A stretch of DNA of 64,000 nt from Sphingobium sp. (GCA_017744605.1 JAGIAZ010000018.1:1-64000); one strand, 5' to 3'; numbered from the stretch's first letter, positions 34,562 through 43,945 are shown. Notes: generated by a model not told the origin, from the sequence alone. Made by a program: numbers and translations.

Positions 34562-36108
34562 TTCTTGGTCTCCCGCTGACGGCCCGGCCAGATGCCGCTC
34601 TTCCCCGGCGCGAGGATGCCGTTCGGATCCAGCGCATCCTTGACGCGCTCGTTGAGCCGCCGCAGCGCGCCGTCGCCGAAATCATATGTCGAAGCGACGA
34701 GGTCCATATAGTCGATGTGCGTGCGATATTCGCCGTACCCGTGCGCACGGGCATCGCCGACCAGCGCGTGGAAGAACCCATCGACGCGCTTCATCATCTC
34801 TGGATTGTCCTTGTCGAACAGGACCTGGTTGACATTGGTAAGCGAGCGTTCGCCCATCGCGAAGCTGGCATGATAGTCGATGCCGTATTGCCGGTAGAGC
34901 TCGTAGGTCCTCTTGAACTGGTCCATCGCCAGATCGCCCTTCGGCGGCAGCACCGGTGAGTAACCGATATGGCCGCCGCGACCGCCATACCAGTTGGCGT
35001 TGGCGAGCGGGAAGCTGACCGGGACGCCGCTGAACGGCGAGCCCTCGGGGGGATCGCCCTTGACCCAGCGGGCTGGCTTGATTGCCAGTACCGGCTTGCC
35101 GTTGAAGGCGTGTTTGAGACGGTCGAGCGATGCCTCGGCGATCTCGAGCGGGCCGTAGAACCGGATCTGCACGCTCCACCAGCCGATGTTGAAGCGCTTT
35201 CGGATCGCGTTGACGACATCCTCGCCAAGCGGCCCCTTATCCTGGGTCCATTGGTCCCGTGTCGTCATCACCGCTGCCGAGCGCAACCAGTTGCCAAGCG
35301 AAGGCGACTGCCTGATCAGGCCTTCGCGGCGTAAGGGCATGATCGTGTCGATCACCCAGCCGAGGTCCTCCGGCTTGTCAAACTCGAAATCGGCGCCGAT
35401 CACCGCTTCCGGCTCCGGCATCAGCCACAGTCCGAGCTTGGTGACGATGCCGAAATTGGACTGGCAGAACATCTGGTCCCACCCCGGCCCGAAACCATTG
35501 CGGTAGAGCTGCCAGTTGGGCGAGCCCTGCATGGCGCCCATTCCGGTCCGCACGATCTCGCCGGTCGGCAGCACCACCTCAAGGCCGCAGATCTGCGCGC
35601 TGTGATCGCCATATGGGGTGTAGCCGACGCCGCGGTCGAGCGCGTTGCCTGCGACCGAACCCCAGCTGTTGCCCGGCACCGACAGCCACAATGGAAGCTT
35701 GTGGCGCTGGAGATAGTCGTGGAGGTCGAAGAAGCCGACGCCCGGCTCCACCAGCACTGTGCCATTGTCCGGATCGACCTCGATGGCCTTCATCCGCGAC
35801 AGGTCGAGCACCACCGACCCCTTGAGCACCGGGGCGGAGCCGCCATAGCCGAAATTCTTGCCGCGGCTGATCGGCCAGAGCGGCACCTTATACTGGTTGG
35901 CGATCCGAACGATCGCCTGGACTTCCTGGACCGTCTTGGGCGCCAACGCGGCAGACGGCAGGTGCCGGCTCTCGTCCGCGGCGAAATGATCGCCGTAATC
36001 GGTGCGGTCCTCGTCGGTCGAGAACACATTGGCGGCTCCGATTGCGCCGGCGAAGGCCTTGAGAGCCGCGGCGAGCTGTGCGGTGCTGATTTCAGGCGGG
36101 GTCATCAT
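34558..36108 (-). CDS. Vanillyl-alcohol-oxidase/p-cresol methylhydroxylase-type flavoprotein
   Basis: A 516-residue FAD protein. FAD-binding SRGKNFGYGG is at 81-90; YTPYGDH has Asp168, matching the catalytic Asp170 of vanillyl-alcohol oxidase; the phenolate-binding pair is Tyr461-Arg462 (EYRTH). These enzymes oxidise 4-alkyl- or 4-hydroxyalkyl-phenols through a quinone methide. The adjacent cytochrome c implies a dehydrogenase of the p-cresol methylhydroxylase or eugenol hydroxylase kind rather than an oxidase. In the stretch aligning with the covalent-FAD residue (MGERSLTNVNQ, about 418-428) I see no His or Tyr, so flavin linkage is uncertain. Confidence 0.88.
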   Translation of the reverse strand: MMTPPEISTAQLAAALKAFAGAIGAANVFSTDEDRTDYGDHFAADESRHLPSAALAPKTVQEVQAIVRIANQYKVPLWPISRGKNFGYGGSAPVLKGSVVLDLSRMKAIEVDPDNGTVLVEPGVGFFDLHDYLQRHKLPLWLSVPGNSWGSVAGNALDRGVGYTPYGDHSAQICGLEVVLPTGEIVRTGMGAMQGSPNWQLYRNGFGPGWDQMFCQSNFGIVTKLGLWLMPEPEAVIGADFEFDKPEDLGWVIDTIMPLRREGLIRQSPSLGNWLRSAAVMTTRDQWTQDKGPLGEDVVNAIRKRFNIGWWSVQIRFYGPLEIAEASLDRLKHAFNGKPVLAIKPARWVKGDPPEGSPFSGVPVSFPLANANWYGGRGGHIGYSPVLPPKGDLAMDQFKRTYELYRQYGIDYHASFAMGERSLTNVNQVLFDKDNPEMMKRVDGFFHALVGDARAHGYGEYRTHIDYMDLVASTYDFGDGALRRLNERVKDALDPNGILAPGKSGIWPGRQRETKK

Positions 36109-36240
36109 GGGCTGTCCAACCTCAAGTCTCGTAAACTGCTAGGGCGTGAATCTCGATGCTGCTGCGCGGTACGGCATTGGCCGGCGTCAGCGCGCCCGCG
36201 CGACCGTCGCGGCCCATGGGATGATTGAGCGTCGCGCGCA

Positions 36241-37449
36241 TCAGATGCTCCGGTCCCGGATCCGCACGACCTGCAGTCCGAACGCGATCGCGACCCCCAC
36301 CAGGGCGGTGCCGACGAAATAGGGAAAATCCGGTCCCCCCACGGCATAGATCATGCCGAAAGCGGGCGGGATCAGGATGCGGCCGACGGCATTGGTGGCC
36401 ATCAGCAGGCCATTGATGCTGCCCTGGATCTCCCCGCCGATCGAGCGCGAGATCAGCGCCCCGGCGGTTGGAAAGGCGATGCTGTGCCCGCCCATCAGCA
36501 TCGACATCAGCACCACCGCCATCACCGGGTTCCTCAGCACGGGCTGGAGCAGCATGCTGAGCGCGATCACCGCCAAGCCGCCCACGATCACCCGCGCCTC
36601 GCCGAATCTGCGGGTGGCGCGGCCGATCAGCAGGATCTGGACCGCGAAGCCGGTCAGCCCGACGGCGATGAAGGTGAGGCCGACCTCGTGGGTCGACCAG
36701 CCGAAATTGCGCGCGGTCCAGAGCCCGAACACGGCCTCCATCGAGGCGAAGGCGCCGATTCCGATGAAGGCGATGGCGAACAGCCGCACCAGCAGCTGAT
36801 TGCCGGCAACGAAACCCATCGCCTCGCCCCATTTGGGAAGCGGACGCGCTGCGCCGGGCTTGTGGCTCTCAGCCAGCACCAGGCCGCTCCACAGGGCGGC
36901 CAGGCCTGCGACGGCGGCCGCGGCGAGGATCGGCAGACGGAAGCCCGCCAGGCCCTGATCGGGCGAGGCGAGGAGCCCGCCGATCGCGGGACCGACCGCG
37001 AATCCGAGATTGAGCGCGGCGCCCAGCAGGCCGATGCTCCGCGCCCGCTCCTCGGGACGCGTCACGTCGGCGATGTAGCTCTGGCAGACGCCGACCGTTC
37101 CGCTGAAGAAGCCGGTGAGGACGCGGATGACCAGCGCCGCGACAAGGTTCGGCACGAACGCGAAGGCGACATAGCTGAGCGCGGTGCAGGCGGTCGTCAC
37201 GATCAGCACCTTGCGCCGGCCGACCCGGTCCGAGGTGCGCCCCCACCAGATTTCGCCGAAGATGCCGCCGAACGAATAAGCCGCGAACAGGAGGGTGACC
37301 TCCACCGGACTGGCGTGAAGCTCGCGCCCGTAAAAGGGCAGGAGCGGGATCACCAGACTGAACCCGGCGAAGTTGACGAACACGATGACCAGGATCAGCA
37401 GCAGCGCCTTGAGCGGCAGGGCCGGCGCTGAGGCCGCGTCAGCCGGCAT
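36241..37449 (-). CDS. MFS transporter
   Basis: A 402-residue inner-membrane protein with about twelve membrane segments. The loop GRTSDRVGRRKVLIV between segments 2 and 3 is the MFS signature, and the overall pattern is that of the DHA1/TetA-like group, often drug or metabolite exporters. Start 37449 (MPADAASAP) is chosen because it overlaps the lactonase stop by 11 bases, although an upstream start at 37479 exists. Being paired with a lactonase, it may instead move a lactone or sugar-acid. The 130 bases between it and the flavoprotein gene hold no gene. Confidence 0.85.
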   Translation of the reverse strand: MPADAASAPALPLKALLLILVIVFVNFAGFSLVIPLLPFYGRELHASPVEVTLLFAAYSFGGIFGEIWWGRTSDRVGRRKVLIVTTACTALSYVAFAFVPNLVAALVIRVLTGFFSGTVGVCQSYIADVTRPEERARSIGLLGAALNLGFAVGPAIGGLLASPDQGLAGFRLPILAAAAVAGLAALWSGLVLAESHKPGAARPLPKWGEAMGFVAGNQLLVRLFAIAFIGIGAFASMEAVFGLWTARNFGWSTHEVGLTFIAVGLTGFAVQILLIGRATRRFGEARVIVGGLAVIALSMLLQPVLRNPVMAVVLMSMLMGGHSIAFPTAGALISRSIGGEIQGSINGLLMATNAVGRILIPPAFGMIYAVGGPDFPYFVGTALVGVAIAFGLQVVRIRDRSI

Positions 37450-38308
37450 AGCGGGCTTCCGCGATGCCGCGCGCACCAAGGCCGCTGATCACGAAGGTGT
37501 CGCCGCCGCCATCCGGTTCGCGTCCGACAAGTTGCGGATTTATCGAGGTGACGTAGAGCAGGTCGAGATTCGGGCCGCCAAACATCACGCTGGCGGGAAG
37601 CTTGACCGGCATGTCGACAATTCGCTCGACTTTTCCGTCCGGACGGAACGCGACCACTTTCGCGCCCTCGCAGATCGCCATCCACATCAGGCCGTCGGTG
37701 TCGACGGTGGCGCCGTCGGGAATGCCTCCAAGCTCTCTCGTGTCGGCAAACAGCCGGCGGTTGGCGACGGCACCGGTGTCGATGTCATAATCATAGGCAT
37801 AAATGCGGTACGGCAGGCTGTCGGAGAAATAGAGGGTACGGTTGTCGGGCGACCAGCAAGGGCCGTTGCTGATCGCGATTTGATGGTCGAGCTCGTGAAG
37901 GCTGTGATCGGGGTCCAGCCGGTAGAGCGTGCCATAGGGTTGGCAGTCGCGAATGTCGGAATCGCCCGAGCCGACGATGAAGCGTCCGCGCCGGTCGGTC
38001 TTGCCGTCGTTAAGCTGCGCCCGCGGATGCAGGTGGCGGGCATGGGCAAGCAACTCGATCACGCCGCTGTCGAGATCGAGCGTGAAGATGCCGTCCTTGA
38101 GCGCGACGATCGCGCCGCCCTGTTCGCGGAGGGCCATCGAGCCGATGATCTGGCCGACATCCCAACTGCGGCTTTCCTCGGTCGCGGGGTCGAAGCGGTG
38201 GACCGCCTTGCCGACGATGTCGATGAAATAGAGCGCCTGCTCGGCGACGTCCCAGATCGGGCCTTCGCCGACCATGCATTTCGGGGCATTAACACGCTGA
38301 ATCTTCAC
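37439..38308 (-). CDS. SMP-30/gluconolactonase family lactonase
   Basis: A 289-residue cytosolic six-bladed propeller. The metal ligands of the family are visible: Glu15 in VGEGPIWD, Asn in AISNGPCWS, and Asp in GIPDGATVD, plus LNDGKTDRRG for substrate binding. Such enzymes open sugar or alicyclic lactones. It is the first gene of an operon with the MFS gene and is divergent from the TonB receptor gene at 38552. A perfect TTATCG-T-CGATAA dyad lies about 55 bases before its start. Confidence 0.9.
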   Translation of the reverse strand: MKIQRVNAPKCMVGEGPIWDVAEQALYFIDIVGKAVHRFDPATEESRSWDVGQIIGSMALREQGGAIVALKDGIFTLDLDSGVIELLAHARHLHPRAQLNDGKTDRRGRFIVGSGDSDIRDCQPYGTLYRLDPDHSLHELDHQIAISNGPCWSPDNRTLYFSDSLPYRIYAYDYDIDTGAVANRRLFADTRELGGIPDGATVDTDGLMWMAICEGAKVVAFRPDGKVERIVDMPVKLPASVMFGGPNLDLLYVTSINPQLVGREPDGGGDTFVISGLGARGIAEARYAG

Positions 38309-38361
38309 GTGCCCTCCTCTCCTCGGCCTGCAGCGCCACGTCGAATCGCAGCGTCATTTAT

Positions 38362-38374
38362 TTATCGTCGATAA
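38362..38374. promoter_or_regulatory. TTATCG dyad between lactonase and TonB receptor genes
   Basis: TTATCG-T-CGATAA is a perfect 6-bp inverted repeat in the divergent promoter region. It matches the two imperfect dyads at 33617-33649, suggesting one regulator for both promoters. The gene for that regulator is not identified; the MarR gene at 41963 is a possible candidate. Confidence 0.5.
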
Positions 38375-38551
38375 GGTAGGTGTCCAATGACGTCAACGGG
38401 ATCACTGGATCCATGCATGTTGCGAGGTGCGTGGGGGTGTCGACGAGATCCCCATGGGGGAGGCGAGAGGGAAAAAGATAGCTTGCAATGTAACTGCGAT
38501 AATAAGTAGATTTCTACATAAAAGAAATCCGAGACTCGGAGGGAGAGGGAA

Positions 38552-41494
38552 ATGCTGAAAGTCATTGTCGGATTGCGTCAGTCTGCCTGCATGATCGCGA
38601 TCGCCGCAGTGGCACTTGGAGCCGGTTCCCAGGGCGCACGAGCCCAGGCGCCACAGAATCCGACGGGTGTGTCCGCGACTGCCGAGGACGGAAGCACCGA
38701 ACGCGACCGGGCCATCGTTGTCACGGGTTCGCGTATCGCGTCCGGCTTCGATCGGCCGACGCCGGTCACCGTGCTGGGCGCACAGCGCCTCGAGCAGCGC
38801 GGCACCACCAATCTCGGCGACGCCCTCAACGAACTGCCCGCCTTCCGCCCCACACAGACACCTGCCTCATCCGGTCTCGGCGCAGCTGCCGGCTATGTCG
38901 GCGGCCGTATCCTCGACCTGCGCGGATTGGGCTCGGTCCGCACGCTGACGCTGGTCGACGGCAAGCGCTTCGTTCCCTCGACCACACAGGCGACGGTCGA
39001 CACCAACATGCTTCCGAGCATCCTGCTGTCCCGCGCGGAGGTGGTGACGGGCGGCGCTTCCGCCGTCTACGGCTCGGACGCGGTATCGGGTGTCGCGAAC
39101 CTCATCCTCGACAAGAAGTTCACCGGGTACAAGGGGAACGCCGAACTTGGCTTCTCCCAATATGGCGACAACTTCACACGCCATGCCGGAGCAGCCGCGG
39201 GCTGGCAATTGTCTCAGACCCTGCACCTCGTCGTCGGCGGCGAATTCGAAAAGTCGGAGGGCGTCGAGGCCTGCCGGGTGCGCGCCTGGTGCGCGAATGG
39301 CCTCATCAATATCAGCCGTAATCCGGGCGTCACCGCGATCCCGGCGAACAACATTCTCGCGGGCGTCTACCCGTGGACCGCGCCCTATAATGGCATCACC
39401 ACGCCGCCTTCATCGGCCTATACCGGTAAGCTCCTCCCGACGCTGCGGGCCATCGACGGTATTGCCTTCACCGCCAACGGCACGCCGTTTCGCGCCACGC
39501 AGGGCGTCCTTGCCAACACACTTTACCAGCAGGGCGGGACCAATGACGGCCCGGGCGAGAACATCTATTTCGATTTCCCCATCGTCTCGCCCACCGAACG
39601 CTACAATGCGATGGGTTATCTGACGTGGGACGCGACGCCCGCGCTCACCTTCGAGCTCGGCTTCAACTATGGCCATGGCGAAGGTTATCACCGCGCGGTC
39701 GCCTACCGGAACACGGCGATCACCATCCGCAATGATAATCCCTTCCTCCCGCGATCGTCGGACCCGACTCTCGATATCCCGACAATCCTTGCGGCGAACA
39801 ATCTCACCAGCTTCACGCTTGGCAAAGGCTTTAACGATGTCGGCCCGGGCGACCTCGTCGTGAAGAACAATGTTTATCGCGCTGTCCTCTCGGCCGCCTA
39901 CGATATCGGCAATGGCTGGAAGGCGGATATCTATTACCAGTTCGGTCGCAACGAATTTCGCAGCGACATCTTCGGCGGCACGGTCACCTCGCGTATTCTG
40001 AAGGCTCTCGATGCCGTGGCCGGGACGGGCGGCACGCCGGTCTGCCGCGTCAATGCCAATGCGATCACCACCGATGACGATCCGGCCTGTGTCGCACTCA
40101 ATCCGTTCGGCTCGGGGCAGGGATCGACCTTCGCGGCCGCCAAGGCGTATATCAAGGCCAACGCCTTCCAGACCAATAACACGACCGAGCATGTCGTCGC
40201 GGCCAACGTCACAGGCGGCCTCGTCGATCTCCCCGCAGGTAAGCTTAGCATCGCAATCGGCGGCGAATATCGCAGCGATTCCGTGAGCGGCGATGCCGAT
40301 GCCCTCTCGAAGACGCTTCAATTCTTCACCGGCAACGGCTCTGTCATCTCGGGCAAGATCGAAGTGGCGGAAATCTATGGCGAAACCGAGATACCCATCC
40401 TGCGCGACGTGACCCTGTTCAAGGAGCTCGGCCTCAACGGAGCGATCCGTCGCACGCATTACCGCCGCTCGAGCGCGCTCTTCCCGAGCAGCACGGTCGA
40501 CGTGACGACCTGGAAGGTCGGCGGGGTGTGGGCGCCGGTCGACGCGCTGCGCTTCCGTGTCACGCGCTCGCGCGACATTCGCGCACCTAACGTCGCGGAG
40601 CTGTTCGGCCCGATCACCAGCGGTTCGGGCATCCTTAACGATCCGCAGCGTGGCGGCATCCAGACCGTCGTCGGCGTGACCAGCGGTTCGAACCCCAATC
40701 TGCGGCCGGAGCGGGCCGATACGCTGACCGTCGGTGTCGTGCTGCAGCCACGCGAGGGCTTTCTTGGCCGGTTCCGGGCCTCGGTCGACTATTATGACAT
40801 CAGCATAAAGGACGCGATCAGCACCCTCGGCCAGCAGAACATCGTGACGCGCTGCTCCCAGGGCGACGCGCTGAGCTGCGCCCTCGTCACCCGTGACGGC
40901 TCGGGCGTCATCACCAATGTCTCGGACACGGTGCAGAACGTGAACAGGCTGATCGCGCGCGGTGTGGACTATGAACTGGCCTATCGCCAGCCGATCGGGG
41001 CCGAGAGCGCGCTCAATCTCACGGTGTTGGCCAGCAACATGCGTGACCTCATCACCATCGACGCCGTGGGGCCGACGCAGCGAGCCGGGCAAACCGGCCT
41101 GCGTGGCGGTACGCCTCCTGGTATTCCCGACTGGACGATCGATGCGACCGCTGTGTTTGAACTCGGCAAGATCTTCTCCTTCTCGACCCATGTTCGCTGG
41201 ATCAACAAGGGTTTCTACAACGCCGCGTTCGTCGGACCCGAACAGGCCGGCTACACGATCACGCGGACTGACAGCTCGAGCACCAACGCCATGCCGTCGC
41301 GCACCTATGTCGACATCCTCGGCACCGTGAAAATGCCACTTAATGGCGGTCACCCGCTCAGCGTTTTCGCCGGCATCGACAACCTGTTCAACGTCGACCC
41401 GCCGAATTTTCCCGGCGCAAACGGGAGCGGCAACAATGTGCTCTTCAATCCTGTCGGGCGGATGTACAAATTTGGTGTTCGTGCCGCCTTCTGA
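38552..41494 (+). CDS. TonB-dependent receptor
   Basis: A 980-residue outer-membrane receptor starting MLKVIVGLRQSACMIAIAA with a signal peptide ending ARAQ near residue 32. The TonB box region is AIVVTGSRIASG; the plug has LGDALNELPAF, LTLVDGKRFVPS and GGASAVYGSDAVSGVANLIL; the barrel ends YKFGVRAAF. GGAGGGAGAGGG precedes the start. It is the same class as the receptors at 22999 and 50536. It is divergent from the lactonase gene and upstream of the dehydratase remnant, MarR and aconitase X genes. Substrate unknown. Confidence 0.92.
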   Translation: MLKVIVGLRQSACMIAIAAVALGAGSQGARAQAPQNPTGVSATAEDGSTERDRAIVVTGSRIASGFDRPTPVTVLGAQRLEQRGTTNLGDALNELPAFRPTQTPASSGLGAAAGYVGGRILDLRGLGSVRTLTLVDGKRFVPSTTQATVDTNMLPSILLSRAEVVTGGASAVYGSDAVSGVANLILDKKFTGYKGNAELGFSQYGDNFTRHAGAAAGWQLSQTLHLVVGGEFEKSEGVEACRVRAWCANGLINISRNPGVTAIPANNILAGVYPWTAPYNGITTPPSSAYTGKLLPTLRAIDGIAFTANGTPFRATQGVLANTLYQQGGTNDGPGENIYFDFPIVSPTERYNAMGYLTWDATPALTFELGFNYGHGEGYHRAVAYRNTAITIRNDNPFLPRSSDPTLDIPTILAANNLTSFTLGKGFNDVGPGDLVVKNNVYRAVLSAAYDIGNGWKADIYYQFGRNEFRSDIFGGTVTSRILKALDAVAGTGGTPVCRVNANAITTDDDPACVALNPFGSGQGSTFAAAKAYIKANAFQTNNTTEHVVAANVTGGLVDLPAGKLSIAIGGEYRSDSVSGDADALSKTLQFFTGNGSVISGKIEVAEIYGETEIPILRDVTLFKELGLNGAIRRTHYRRSSALFPSSTVDVTTWKVGGVWAPVDALRFRVTRSRDIRAPNVAELFGPITSGSGILNDPQRGGIQTVVGVTSGSNPNLRPERADTLTVGVVLQPREGFLGRFRASVDYYDISIKDAISTLGQQNIVTRCSQGDALSCALVTRDGSGVITNVSDTVQNVNRLIARGVDYELAYRQPIGAESALNLTVLASNMRDLITIDAVGPTQRAGQTGLRGGTPPGIPDWTIDATAVFELGKIFSFSTHVRWINKGFYNAAFVGPEQAGYTITRTDSSSTNAMPSRTYVDILGTVKMPLNGGHPLSVFAGIDNLFNVDPPNFPGANGSGNNVLFNPVGRMYKFGVRAAF

Positions 41495-41528
41495 AACCTC
41501 GCCGGCATCCGATTGGTCCGTGCCGATC

Positions 41529-41966
41529 ATGGCTGCCCCTGTCATGTTCGAGCGACCCTTCGACCCTGAGACGCGCATGGTATCGCGCGGCAAAGCGCCA
41601 CGCGGGCAGGGGCTGACAGGCGGTCCGGCCATCGGCGGCGGCGCCTCCATCATGCTCTTCGCCATCAATGCGGCGGGGCTCGCCAAGGACGTCGCTTTCA
41701 TCACGGACGGCCAACTGTCCGGTCTGTGCCTCAAGGGGCGGACCATCGCGGAGGTGGCGCCGGAAGGGGCGGTCGGAAGGGGCCGCGATGGCGACCGTAT
41801 CGATGTCGCGGCCCGACGCATCGACGTGCTGGTTCCGGTCGAGGAACTGGCGCGCCGCCCTGGCCCGCCCAACGCCGTCCCGGTCCCGGCGGACGGCTGG
41901 CTGGGCATATATCGCCGCGATGTCCACCCGATGGCGACCGGCGCCGTGCTCACGGATATGGGATGA
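41529..41966 (+). pseudogene. Truncated IlvD/Edd family dehydratase (C-terminal remnant)
   Basis: A 145-residue reading frame that matches only the last quarter of dihydroxy-acid/sugar-acid dehydratases: GKAPRGQGLTGGPAIGG, then LAKDVAFITDGQLSGLCLKG (compare the GKDVALITDGRFSG motif), RTIAEVAPEGAVG and RIDVAARRIDVLV. The N-terminal 400 or so residues with the Fe-S cysteines are absent, so it cannot be an active enzyme. Upstream bases are the end of the TonB receptor gene, so the loss was probably by deletion or rearrangement. Its stop overlaps the MarR start (ATGA). Confidence 0.75.
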
Positions 41967-42604
41967 CGACCAAGGCTTCCCACGACAGAGAATCGGCCGG
42001 CGAAAAGAAAACGTCGTCCCGGAGCGATCGTCGTCGCGGGCCGAAGAAAGCGCCGCCTCGGCCGATCCGAGCACCGTCGCGCGCCGTCGCGGCGCCCTAT
42101 GGCGGGTTTCCGCTGGACGATGCCGAGCGTCATCTGGTCAACTACTGCAAGGACGGCAGCATCGAAGGTAGAAACGAGGCTTTTTTTCGTCTCACGCGCG
42201 CGCTGGTCGTCGCTGCGCGCCGTTGGCGCAAGCTCGCCAATGACCGCATCAAACCGCTCAAGCAGACCATGGCGCGCTGGGAGACGCTTTACCTCGTCGC
42301 ATATTCCGGGGAAGAGCTTACGCAAGGCGAACTGGCCCGATTGATTTCGATCGAAGGGCCGAGCATGGTTCACATGCTCGATGCGCTGGCAAGAGATGGC
42401 CTTATCGAACGCCAGCAGCATCTGGCGGACCGCCGCGTGACGACCAACCGGATAACGGACACAGGGCGGCAAACCGTCCGTGACATCATGGGTATCACCA
42501 ACGAATTGCGCGCGAACCTGCTCGAAAATATCGACCCGCAAAAACTGGACATCGCAATGGAGGTGCTGGGCGACATTCTCAAGCGGCTCGATGAAATGCA
42601 ATGA
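41963..42604 (+). CDS. MarR family regulator
   Basis: A 213-residue protein. A basic, probably disordered N-terminus (residues 1-40, rich in Lys, Arg and Pro) precedes a winged helix: ELTQGELARLISIEGPSMVH, then MLDALARDGLIERQQ and the wing DRRVTTNRITDTG. MarR proteins usually repress aromatic catabolic or efflux genes and release DNA on binding a phenolic or CoA-linked ligand. ATG 41963 overlaps the stop of the dehydratase remnant. It likely controls the aconitase X genes just downstream or the receptor upstream. Confidence 0.88.
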   Translation: MTTKASHDRESAGEKKTSSRSDRRRGPKKAPPRPIRAPSRAVAAPYGGFPLDDAERHLVNYCKDGSIEGRNEAFFRLTRALVVAARRWRKLANDRIKPLKQTMARWETLYLVAYSGEELTQGELARLISIEGPSMVHMLDALARDGLIERQQHLADRRVTTNRITDTGRQTVRDIMGITNELRANLLENIDPQKLDIAMEVLGDILKRLDEMQ

Positions 42605-42655
42605 ACGGTCCGGGGATCTTTTAGGCCCAAGCGGCAGGAGGAAAAGGACGAGACG

Positions 42656-43945
42656 ATGGTTGCTCTTACCGATGTCGAACGGGCGATGCTGGACGGCGAG
42701 TCAGGCGCGGCGATCGCCAAGGCGATGGACCTGCTGATCCGCTATGCCGATGCGCTCGGTGCCGACCGCTTCGTCGAGACCGACAACGTGGCGGGCGTGC
42801 CGGGCTCCTCGCCGCAATGGGTGAAGGATTATTACGCGGCCGATGGCGGCGACTATCGGGCGGTCTTCTCGCGCTTCGATCTCGATTCGGACGAGGTGGT
42901 CGACGTGCCGCGCATGAACGCCTTTTCGTGCCATCTGCAGGGTGGCATGGATCCCGAGCTGTGGCGCGAGCAGGGCATGAGCGAAGCGGCGCATGGCAAT
43001 TTCGTTTCGGACAGCGCGCAGGTCGAGGCGCACGGCATCCAGCTGCTCAAGACCTGCACGCCCTATCTGGCCGGTAACATGCCTGTGATGGGCGAGCATT
43101 GCGCGTGGATGGAATCGAGCGCCGTGGTCTTCGCCAATTCGGTGGTCGGTGCCCGCACGAACTGCGAGGGCCGGGAATCGACCAGCGCCGCGATGCTGGC
43201 GAAACGTATCCCCGACTGGGGCTTCCATCGCGACGACTTCCGCAAGGGACATCATTCGATATCGGTCGAAGTGCCGGTCGATTCGATCTTCGAATGGGGC
43301 ATGCTGGGCTATTATGTCGGCGATGCCGTGCAGGATACGATCCCGGTGATCACCGGCGCGATCAGCGACGCCAACCTCATCCGCCACAAGCATTTCGGCG
43401 CGGCGGCGGCCAGCTCAGGCGGGGTCGAGATGTATCATATGGTCGGCATCACGCCAGAGGCGCCGAGCGTCGAAGCGGCATTCGGTGGAGCTCCGCGCGG
43501 CGAGCGCTTCGTCTATGACGCGGCGGCGCGGCGGCGCATCTACGATACGCTGAACAGCGTGGGGCGCAGCACCGACGTCGACTACGTCATGCTCGGCTGC
43601 CCGCATGCCTCGATCGAGCAGGTGGCGGAGATCGCGGCGCTGATCGAAGGGCGCAAGGTGCATGTGAACTCCGCGCTCTGGGTGTTCACCAGCCGGGCGG
43701 TGAAGGCGAATGCGGACGCGAGCGGCTATACGAAAATCCTCCGCGATGCTGGTGCCTATCTCATGACCGACACCTGCTCGGCGATCAGCCAGGCCGTGCC
43801 CAAGGGCACGAAGGTCGCCGCGCTCGATAGCGCCAAGCAGGTCCATTACCTTCCCGCGATGATGGGCATTGAGGGCTGGTACGGCACGACCGCCGAATGC
43901 ATCGATGCCGCCTGTACCGGCAAATGGCAGGGGAGACTGGCGTGA
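42656..43945 (+). CDS. Aconitase X large (catalytic) subunit
   Basis: A 429-residue protein of the AcnX/DUF521 family. Typical segments are AFSCHLQGGMD, VGARTNCEGRES and VMLGCPHASIEQV, with cysteines suited to bind an iron-sulfur cluster. Characterised members are cis-3-hydroxy-L-proline dehydratases in bacteria and mevalonate-5-phosphate dehydratase in archaea. The small subunit is the next gene, so this is the two-subunit form. CAGGAGGAAAAGGA precedes the start. The neighbourhood gives no hydroxyproline genes, so another hydroxy-acid substrate is possible. Confidence 0.88.
   Translation: MVALTDVERAMLDGESGAAIAKAMDLLIRYADALGADRFVETDNVAGVPGSSPQWVKDYYAADGGDYRAVFSRFDLDSDEVVDVPRMNAFSCHLQGGMDPELWREQGMSEAAHGNFVSDSAQVEAHGIQLLKTCTPYLAGNMPVMGEHCAWMESSAVVFANSVVGARTNCEGRESTSAAMLAKRIPDWGFHRDDFRKGHHSISVEVPVDSIFEWGMLGYYVGDAVQDTIPVITGAISDANLIRHKHFGAAAASSGGVEMYHMVGITPEAPSVEAAFGGAPRGERFVYDAAARRRIYDTLNSVGRSTDVDYVMLGCPHASIEQVAEIAALIEGRKVHVNSALWVFTSRAVKANADASGYTKILRDAGAYLMTDTCSAISQAVPKGTKVAALDSAKQVHYLPAMMGIEGWYGTTAECIDAACTGKWQGRLA

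Noticed and set aside
39410-42601. 1063-codon open frame antisense to the TonB receptor and MarR genes
   Set aside because: It mirrors three well-supported plus-strand genes, lacks any recognisable domain and has a composition typical of antisense frames.
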